Shown here one piece after another: positions 1 through 5,035 of a stretch of 11,721 nt of DNA. The translations under genes were made by a program, and so were the position numbers. This stretch comes from Emticicia sp031378715 (GTDB taxonomy: Bacteria > Bacteroidota > Bacteroidia > Cytophagales > Spirosomataceae): positions 1 to 11,721 of the forward strand of contig JANNEN010000073.1 of assembly GCA_031378715.1 (NCBI GenBank), read 5' to 3'. Each line of letters begins with the position of its first letter. Position 1 is the stretch's first letter. The notes under the pieces were generated by a model. That model was not told the origin of the DNA and did no database searches. It saw only the letters and a program-made list of their open reading frames with translations.

Positions 1-31
1 GCAAAATATCGGAATTGTGAAAATACTATCG

Positions 32-39
32 TAATTTTG
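32..39 (+). promoter_or_regulatory. candidate Bacteroidota -7 element upstream of atpA
   Basis: TAATTTTG fits the Bacteroidota -7 consensus TAnnTTTG exactly. The only nearby TTG (15-17) is just 14 bases upstream, shorter than the usual spacing to a -33 element, so the match may be chance. If real, it would give atpA a promoter separate from the upstream atp genes, with the 56-130 inverted repeat in its leader. Confidence 0.22.
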
Positions 40-55
40 CACCCGAAAAATCAAT

Positions 56-130
56 GAGTGAATGACAGAATGAGCGAATGAGTGAATACCTTTTACTAAC
101 AAATTATTCACTCATTCTATCATTCACTCG
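56..130. repeat. imperfect inverted repeat built from 8-base units
   Basis: The left arm (56-88) and right arm (105-130) are reverse complements, apart from one mismatch (C66 against A119... position 120 side) and one extra 8-base unit (75-82, CGAATGAG) in the left arm. The extra unit nearly duplicates the preceding AGAATGAG (67-74). Paired segments are 10, 8 and 6 bp with a 16-base loop (89-104). In RNA this would be a long bulged hairpin ending about 38 bases before the atpA start. No T-tract follows, so it is not a standard terminator. It could be an mRNA processing or stability element, or a slippage-prone intergenic repeat. Confidence 0.75.
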
Positions 131-168
131 TTTGAACTCTACATTCAAAAACTCATCAAAATAATTAT

Positions 169-1746
169 ATGGCATCAGTCAGACCAGATGAAGTTTCGGC
201 AATCTTGCGTGAGCAATTAGCAGGTTCAAGAACCGAAGCCGAACTCGAAGAAGTAGGTACAGTGCTACAAGTCGGCGACGGCGTGGCACGTATATATGGT
301 TTATCAAAAGTTCAAGCTGGCGAATTGCTGGCCTTTGAAAACGGCCTCAAAGCCCTTGCACTCAACCTCGAAGAAGACAACGTAGGAGCAGTGCTTTTGG
401 GCGAATCGTCGGGAATCAAAGAAGGAGCAACCGTCAAGCGTACGGGTGAGATTGCCTCTGTAAAAGTAGGCGAAGGCATCATTGGGCGAGTTGTAAATAC
501 TTTGGCCGAACCAATCGACGGCATGGGGCCGATTCAGGGCGAAACTTTCGAGATGCCATTGGAGCGTAAAGCTCCAGGTGTAATCTACCGTCAGCCAGTT
601 ACTGAGCCTTTGCAAACGGGTATCAAATCAATCGATGCTATGATTCCGATTGGCCGTGGACAGCGTGAGTTGGTCATCGGTGACCGTCAAACGGGCAAGA
701 CCGCCGTTTGTATTGATGCCATCATTAATCAAAAAGAATTTTTCGACAAAGGCGAGCCAGTATATTGTATTTATGTAGCTTGTGGTCAGAAAGCATCAAC
801 CGTGAAGGCTGTCGAACAAACGCTTCGCAAGTACGGTGCAATGGACTATACCGTTATCGTGAACGCAGGTGCGGCTGACCCATCTCCGATGCAGTTTTTT
901 GCTCCGTTTACGGGTGCTGCCATTGGTGAGTATTTCCGTGATACAGGTCGCCCCGCATTGGTTGTTTATGATGATTTGTCAAAGCAGGCCGTTGCTTACC
1001 GTGAGGTTTCGCTATTGCTTCGTCGTCCGCCAGGTCGTGAGGCATATCCAGGTGATGTGTTTTATCTACATAGCCGTTTGTTGGAGCGTGCCGCCAAGGT
1101 AACGTCCGATGATTCGATTGCGAGAGAAATGAACGATTTGCCCGCTTCATTGAAAGGTAAAGTCAAAGGTGGTGGCTCGCTCACTGCCCTTCCGATTATC
1201 GAAACCCAAGCGGGTGACGTTTCGGCATATATCCCGACCAACGTAATTTCGATTACTGATGGTCAGATTTTCTTGGAATCAAACTTGTTTAATGCAGGTA
1301 TTCGTCCCGCCATCAACGTTGGTATTTCGGTATCACGGGTAGGAGGAAACGCCCAAATTAAGTCGATGAAGAAAGTTGCAGGTACATTGAAGCTCGACCA
1401 AGCCCAGTTCCGTGAATTAGAGGCATTCTCAAAATTTGGTTCAGATCTTGATGCTTCTACGAAACTAACGATTGACCGTGGTCGCAAAAACCAAGAAATT
1501 TTGAAGCAAGCACAGTTTTCACCAACACCAGTGGGCGAGCAAGTAGCCATTATTTATGCCTCAATCAATGGTGTACTTGATAAAGTTGATGTAAGCAAAG
1601 TAAAGGCGTTTGAAAACGAATTTATGTTGTTGTTGAAAGCCCAAAATCCAGAAGTTTTGACTAAACTCGGAGCAGGAAAATTAGACGATGACGTTACGGC
1701 AATCATCAAGAAAGTTGGTAAAGAATTAGCAGAGAAATACGCTTAA
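169..1746 (+). CDS. atpA: ATP synthase F1 subunit alpha
   Basis: Non-catalytic nucleotide-binding subunit of the F1 head of the F1Fo ATP synthase, in the cytoplasm at the inner membrane; three copies alternate with three beta subunits. The 525 residues cover the full family length. The N-terminal beta-barrel domain is at about 25-95, the Walker A motif GDRQTGKT is at 171-178, the Walker B segment ALVVYDD is at 263-269, and the ATP synthase alpha/beta signature region PAINVGISVSRVG lies in the second half, followed by the C-terminal helical domain. The ATG at 169 follows an A/T-rich leader (ataattat) without a clear Shine-Dalgarno site, and the N-terminus MASVRPDEVSAIL is typical of the family. 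The upstream atp genes lie outside the window. The next gene is not atpG but a toxin-antitoxin pair 32 bases downstream. Confidence 0.99.
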   Translation: MASVRPDEVSAILREQLAGSRTEAELEEVGTVLQVGDGVARIYGLSKVQAGELLAFENGLKALALNLEEDNVGAVLLGESSGIKEGATVKRTGEIASVKVGEGIIGRVVNTLAEPIDGMGPIQGETFEMPLERKAPGVIYRQPVTEPLQTGIKSIDAMIPIGRGQRELVIGDRQTGKTAVCIDAIINQKEFFDKGEPVYCIYVACGQKASTVKAVEQTLRKYGAMDYTVIVNAGAADPSPMQFFAPFTGAAIGEYFRDTGRPALVVYDDLSKQAVAYREVSLLLRRPPGREAYPGDVFYLHSRLLERAAKVTSDDSIAREMNDLPASLKGKVKGGGSLTALPIIETQAGDVSAYIPTNVISITDGQIFLESNLFNAGIRPAINVGISVSRVGGNAQIKSMKKVAGTLKLDQAQFRELEAFSKFGSDLDASTKLTIDRGRKNQEILKQAQFSPTPVGEQVAIIYASINGVLDKVDVSKVKAFENEFMLLLKAQNPEVLTKLGAGKLDDDVTAIIKKVGKELAEKYA

Positions 1747-1778
1747 AGTAGTTGTGAGTTTTCAAAACCAAAACAATT

Positions 1779-2063
1779 ATGGCAGATATAAGTATAACGC
1801 ATCAGACAGCCCTCGCTATTTACGAGGGCTTTAAGCGTCTGCCTTTGGAAGTGAGAAAAGAAGTTGAGGTTTTGATTTTAAAAACAAAAAAATCAAAAAG
1901 AGTATTCTTAGATGATACAGATTATTTGTTGAGAGATGAAAATAATATTCAATCAATAAAGAAATCTATCGAAAACGTAGATCTTCAAAGAAACCTGACT
2001 GAATATTCTCCCGACGAGTGGAATGTTTTTGTGAACGAAACGCTTCAAAAAGTAAGTAAGTGA
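1779..2063 (+). CDS. antitoxin of a YoeB-type toxin-antitoxin pair
   Basis: A 94-residue protein encoded directly before, and overlapping, a YoeB-type toxin, so by position it is the cognate antitoxin that binds and neutralises the toxin. Residues 49-75 (YLLRDENNIQSIKKSIENV...) resemble the toxin-wrapping C-terminal part of YefM, which in E. coli reads YLLRSPANARRLMDSID. The first 45 residues do not look like the usual Phd/YefM DNA-binding fold. They contain LPLEVRKEVEVLILKTKK, reminiscent of small antitoxins with an LPxE(V/L)xxEV segment. The ATG at 1779 follows an A-rich leader (ccaaaacaatt), 32 bases after the atpA stop. Codons are markedly more AT-rich than in atpA. No promoter is obvious in the short gap, so transcription may come from the atp operon. 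The role is firm by context; the N-terminal domain assignment is a guess. Confidence 0.82.
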   Translation: MADISITHQTALAIYEGFKRLPLEVRKEVEVLILKTKKSKRVFLDDTDYLLRDENNIQSIKKSIENVDLQRNLTEYSPDEWNVFVNETLQKVSK

Positions 2064-2323
2064 GGCGATTAGTTTTAGAAGAAAATGCTCAAAACCAATT
2101 AAATGAATTAATTTTTTCAGAGCCGAAAGCTATAAAGAAAGTTTTTGATTTGGTTGCCGATATTCAGAAGCACCCATTTGAGGGTCTTGGGAAACCAGAA
2201 GCATTAAAACACGATTTGGTAGGTTATTGGTCGAGAAGAATTACAGACAAGCATCGTTTAGTTTATAAAATAACAGACGAAGAAATTATTATAATTCGTT
2301 GTAAAGAGCATTATAATGATTGA
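2060..2323 (+). CDS. yoeB: YoeB/Txe family mRNA interferase toxin
   Basis: An 87-residue member of the RelE/YoeB superfamily: ribosome-dependent endoribonucleases that cleave mRNA in the A site and stop translation when the antitoxin is degraded. The core PFEGLGKPEALKH (39-51) and GYWSRRITDKHRLVYKITD (55-73) is close to E. coli YoeB (PFEGKGKPEPLKH, GFWSRRITEEHRLVY). The catalytic residues of E. coli YoeB (Glu46, Arg65, His83, and the terminal Tyr84) line up with Glu47, Arg66, His84 and Tyr85, so the toxin appears intact. The start is GTG at 2060, overlapping the antitoxin TGA in a GTGA junction, which implies coupled translation. Three residues follow the usual terminal His-Tyr (HYND), a minor extension. 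The pair sits between atpA and atpG, an unusual place for an addiction module. Confidence 0.95.
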   Translation: MRRLVLEENAQNQLNELIFSEPKAIKKVFDLVADIQKHPFEGLGKPEALKHDLVGYWSRRITDKHRLVYKITDEEIIIIRCKEHYND

Positions 2324-2370
2324 ATTTCTTTAAAAAATATCATTTCATTAAAAAATAAGAAACAGAATTG

Positions 2371-2384
2371 TTCAAATCTTTGAA
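2371..2384. promoter_or_regulatory. small palindrome upstream of the coiled-coil gene
   Basis: TTCAAA-TC-TTTGAA is a perfect 6-bp inverted repeat with a 2-base centre, in the 93-base AT-rich gap between the toxin and the coiled-coil gene. It overlaps AATCTTTG (2375-2382), one base off the TAnnTTTG -7 consensus. It could be an operator or promoter for the downstream gene. A palindrome of this size is not rare in AT-rich DNA, so support is weak. Confidence 0.2.
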
Positions 2385-2416
2385 TTAGTTGTTACTTTAT
2401 ACAAAACTTTTCGATA

Positions 2417-2821
2417 ATGTATAGCAATCTAAGATTTGGACAATTAGAGGGACTCATGGCGGACTTCACTGCTGACATGGGAAAACTCAACTCACGCATT
2501 GTTAGAATAGAAAGTCGATTAAGCTCATTGGAAGATAAGTTTGATCAACTATTGGATATGTTCATGCAATTTATGACAATATCTGATGAACGTTACGAAG
2601 AGTTTCAAAACCGTTTCAATAAGATTGAAGAGTTATATATTGATACGCTTGATAAGAAAAGTTTTGAACATTTTGTTGATGCTATCTTAGATCGAATGGA
2701 TGAAATAAAAACCGTTCAAACCAAAACCGATATTTTAGATAAGAAAGTAGATAAGTTGGAGGTTGATAATATCGAAATTAAGTCCAAATTAGATTTGATT
2801 TTAGCAAAACTTTCGCCGTAA
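2417..2821 (+). CDS. small coiled-coil protein of unknown function
   Basis: I do not recognise this 134-residue protein. It is almost wholly helical and charged. The stretch at 24-50 (NSRIVRIESRLSSLEDKFDQ...) and the stretch at 98-132 (KTVQTKTDILDKKVDKLEVD...) show heptad-like spacing of I, L, V and F, as in coiled coils, with a middle helix-rich part (55-95). There is no signal peptide or membrane segment, so it should be cytoplasmic. Two starts are possible: ATG 2417, or ATG 2456 (residue 14, MADFTADMGKL), which has an AGAGGGA sequence just upstream and would give 121 residues; this is unusual in a window otherwise lacking Shine-Dalgarno sites. The stop is 15 bases before atpG, so co-transcription with atpG is likely. 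Composition matches the toxin-antitoxin pair (AT-rich), suggesting shared origin. It could be an accessory cargo gene or a local structural/regulatory protein; there is no evidence for a role in ATP synthase. Confidence 0.75.
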   Translation: MYSNLRFGQLEGLMADFTADMGKLNSRIVRIESRLSSLEDKFDQLLDMFMQFMTISDERYEEFQNRFNKIEELYIDTLDKKSFEHFVDAILDRMDEIKTVQTKTDILDKKVDKLEVDNIEIKSKLDLILAKLSP

Positions 2822-2836
2822 AATTACAAAAGAACT

Positions 2837-3721
2837 ATGGCTTCATTAAAAGAAGTAAGAAATAGAATTGTTTCGGTAAATTCGACAACCCAGATTACCA
2901 AGGCAATGAAAATGGTATCAGCAGCGAAGCTTCGCCGTGCCCAAGATGCCATTATTCAGATGCGTCCGTACGCTACCAAGTTAAACGAATTGATTTCGAC
3001 TGTCTCGGTAAATACCGAAGTGGGAGCGTCAAGTCCTTATACAAAAGTACGGGCAGTTGAGAATGTATTAATCATCGTCGTAACTTCGGACAGAGGTCTT
3101 TGTGGTGCTTTCAACTCAAATGTTGTGAAGGCCGCACAAGCACTTATCCAAGAAAAATACGCCCCACAAGCCGCCAAAGGAAAGGTTGAAATCATGCCTT
3201 TGGGCAAGAAAGGTGGCGAAACACTACTGAAACGTGGCTTCAAGATAAATGCCGAATACATGGATATTTTCCAACGCTTGAATTTTGCTACTGCTCGTCA
3301 GGCGGCCGAGCAAGTGATGGAGGCATTCACGGAAGGAAAATACGATGTAGTTGAAATCGTTTTCAACGAGTTCAAAAACGCCGCTACGCAGATAATCCGT
3401 GCCGAGCAGATGTTGCCTTTGGTTGAGAAAAAAGACGATGCTGCGAAAACTGGTAAAACGGATTATATTTTCGAGCCATCGGAAGAGGAAATCGTACTGG
3501 AATTAATGCCAAAAGCAATCAAAATGCAGGTATTTAAGGCAGTTTTGGATTCTAATGCCTCCGAACACGGAGCCAGAATGACCGCCATGGATAAGGCCAC
3601 CGAAAATGCCAATGATTTGCTACGTAACTTAAAGATTGAGTATAACCGTAGTCGTCAGGCGGCTATCACTAACGAAATTTTGGAAATTGTTGGTGGTGCA
3701 GAGGCTTTGAAGGCACAGTAA
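2837..3721 (+). CDS. atpG: ATP synthase F1 subunit gamma
   Basis: The central rotating shaft of F1 that couples proton flow through Fo to catalysis in the alpha3beta3 head. The 294 residues match the family length. The N-terminal helix MASLKEVRNRIVSVNSTTQI (1-20) continuing into TKAMKMVSAAKLRRAQ is diagnostic. The Rossmann-like middle contains VVTSDRGLCGAFNSNV (81-96), and the C-terminal helix carries the conserved segment RMTAMDKATENANDLL and ends with EILEIVGGAEAL. ATG 2837 follows an A-rich leader (attacaaaagaact). It lies 15 bases after the coiled-coil gene and about 1.1 kb after atpA, instead of directly following it. A terminator at 3828-3865 marks the operon end, so the beta and epsilon genes (atpD, atpC) must lie elsewhere. 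Confidence 0.99.
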   Translation: MASLKEVRNRIVSVNSTTQITKAMKMVSAAKLRRAQDAIIQMRPYATKLNELISTVSVNTEVGASSPYTKVRAVENVLIIVVTSDRGLCGAFNSNVVKAAQALIQEKYAPQAAKGKVEIMPLGKKGGETLLKRGFKINAEYMDIFQRLNFATARQAAEQVMEAFTEGKYDVVEIVFNEFKNAATQIIRAEQMLPLVEKKDDAAKTGKTDYIFEPSEEEIVLELMPKAIKMQVFKAVLDSNASEHGARMTAMDKATENANDLLRNLKIEYNRSRQAAITNEILEIVGGAEALKAQ

Positions 3722-3725
3722 TTGT

Positions 3726-3758
3726 AATTAAGAATGTAGAGTTTAGAATTAAGAATGT
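3726..3758. repeat. 12-base direct repeat downstream of atpG
   Basis: AATTAAGAATGT occurs at 3726-3737 and again at 3747-3758, in the untranslated tail between the atpG stop and its terminator. The 9 intervening bases are also AT/G-rich. It looks like a degenerate short tandem array of the kind made by replication slippage; no function is evident. Confidence 0.6.
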
Positions 3759-3827
3759 TAGTCATCAGCAAGTTACAGTTTTCTGATTGGTCGTTTTTTT
3801 CTAAATCCTCAAAGGTATAAGAAAATC

Positions 3828-3865
3828 AAAAAGGGCGATAAATCTTATGATTCATCGCCTTTTTT
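3828..3865. terminator. bidirectional rho-independent terminator between atpG and the phosphotransferase gene
   Basis: Left arm 3828-3844 and right arm 3849-3865 pair over 17 positions around the loop TTAT (3845-3848), with one G-T wobble (3833/3860) and one A-C mismatch (3840/3853). The core GGCGAT/ATCGCC is followed by T7 (3860-3866) on the + strand and preceded by A5 (a T-run for - strand transcripts). It sits between two convergent genes, so it probably ends both the atp operon and the leftward pair. Confidence 0.9.
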
Positions 3866-3879
3866 TGTTTTGAAAAATG

Positions 3880-4959
3880 CTATTTCATCTGCCCGCTTTC
3901 GATTGATTTGATACCTTTGCTGGAAAGTGCTTTGACCCCCAAAATCAAATCGGCAAAACGAGGGTCGGCGGTTAAGCCTTTTTTGTATCGACCATAAATT
4001 TGCTGAATAACGACCGAGTTTTTGAATAAACCAAAGACATAAAAATACAAAATACTCGACACATCACGCCCGCTTCTTTCGGCGTAACGGTCGGCAAATT
4101 CTTGGCGAGTGAGGTTTCCTGCTATCCACGAAAGATTAAAGTTTTTCTCGAAATCTCCGTCATTGGCTTCTGCCCAATAAGATAAAGTTGTGCCTAAATC
4201 CATCATTGGGTCGCCGACGGTGGTCATTTCCCAGTCTAATACGGCCACTATTTCGGAGAGATTTTCGGCATTTAGCACCACATTGTCGTACTTATAATCG
4301 TTGTGAATGAGCGTCGGTTTTCCTTCGGCAGGAAGATTAGTTTTTAGCCAATCCGCCAAAATATCCATCGCCTCAATCTCGTCAGTTTGGGAAGCTAAGT
4401 AACGTTTGTGCCAACCTTCCACTTGCCGCTGAATGTAGCCTTCGGGCTTGCCGATATTTATTAAATTCGTTGAGTGAATGTCAATGGCGTGCATGGCTAC
4501 CAAATTATCACAAAGAGCTTCCGACATTTTCCGCATTTCTTCGGGGGCAACGGTTGCCATGAGTTTTTGGGCATCTTTTGCTCGCAAAATCACTCCCTGC
4601 ACCCGCTCCATGATATAAAATGGACAGCCCAGCACTGATTCATCTTCCGAAAAAATAATTGGTGTTGGTACTTTGCCGTAGCCTGATGCTTGCACGGCAC
4701 TCAAAATCTTGTATTCTCGCCCCATGTCATGCCCGCCTTTGATGTCCTTTGCCCCCACGGGCGGACGACGCAGTACGTACGCACGGGTAGCCGTTTTCAA
4801 GAAATAAGTCAGATTTGAGTAACCTCCCGAAAATTGAGAAATTTCGATAATCGGCTCAATATCAGGCACTTGCGATTTTATAAAGTCATTTAACTTTATT
4901 AAGTCTAATTCTTCGCCTTGCCGAATGGCGGTAGGGTTGTCTATTTTTAAAGTGGTCAT
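3880..4959 (-). CDS. APH-fold phosphotransferase family protein (ACAD10/11 N-terminal domain type)
   Basis: A 359-residue cytoplasmic protein with the aminoglycoside phosphotransferase/protein-kinase-like fold. The N-lobe is at about 40-125 with SGGYSNLTYFL (44-54, loop over ATP) and YVLRRPP (61-67, likely including the nucleotide-contacting basic residue). The catalytic loop is HNDYKYDN (219-226, Brenner HxDxxxxN, with catalytic Asp221). The metal-binding segment VLDWEMTTVGDPMMDLG is at 240-256. The LRRPP and DWEMTTVGDPMMDL variants are characteristic of the group related to the kinase domain of ACAD10/ACAD11, which in animals phosphorylates 4-hydroxyacyl-CoAs; the substrate here cannot be told from sequence. 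No acyl-CoA dehydrogenase domain is attached. The gene lies 76 bases downstream of the DUF4301 gene on the same strand. Fold assignment is firm; an antibiotic-resistance role is unlikely. Confidence 0.9.
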   Translation of the reverse strand: MTTLKIDNPTAIRQGEELDLIKLNDFIKSQVPDIEPIIEISQFSGGYSNLTYFLKTATRAYVLRRPPVGAKDIKGGHDMGREYKILSAVQASGYGKVPTPIIFSEDESVLGCPFYIMERVQGVILRAKDAQKLMATVAPEEMRKMSEALCDNLVAMHAIDIHSTNLINIGKPEGYIQRQVEGWHKRYLASQTDEIEAMDILADWLKTNLPAEGKPTLIHNDYKYDNVVLNAENLSEIVAVLDWEMTTVGDPMMDLGTTLSYWAEANDGDFEKNFNLSWIAGNLTRQEFADRYAERSGRDVSSILYFYVFGLFKNSVVIQQIYGRYKKGLTADPRFADLILGVKALSSKGIKSIESGQMK

Positions 4960-4966
4960 TTTTTTA

Positions 4967-5034
4967 GTCGATAGTCAGCAGACCACGGTCGATAAGATGA
5001 ATAGAGATTGTCGCAAATAAAGAACTCAGAACTC
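4967..5034. repeat. short intergenic direct repeats
   Basis: The 76-base gap between the DUF4301 and phosphotransferase genes has GTCGATA at 4967-4973 and 4988-4994, and a perfect tandem AGAACTC-AGAACTC at 5021-5034 right beside the DUF4301 stop. These look like decayed simple repeats. No terminator hairpin or promoter motif is visible in the gap, which fits read-through from DUF4301 into the phosphotransferase. Confidence 0.5.
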
Positions 5035-5035
5035 C

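Noticed and set aside
1..40. Hairpin GCAAAAT (1-7) with ATTTTGC (34-40)
   Set aside because: Only 7 bp with a 26-base loop in AT-rich DNA at the window edge; likely chance.
56..130. CRISPR array or rho-independent terminator
   Set aside because: The units are contiguous 8-base words without spacers, and no T-tract follows the hairpin.
304..615. Minus-strand open frames inside atpA
   Set aside because: They are shadows of a strongly conserved atpA frame and show no recognisable domain or start context.
1747..2836. Insertion sequence or transposon carrying the toxin-antitoxin island
   Set aside because: No transposase, terminal inverted repeats or target-site duplication is visible at either edge.
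3880..4959. Aminoglycoside resistance gene
   Set aside because: The APH fold is present, but the LRRPP and DWEMTTVGDPMMDL variants match the ACAD10/11-type group, not known resistance enzymes.
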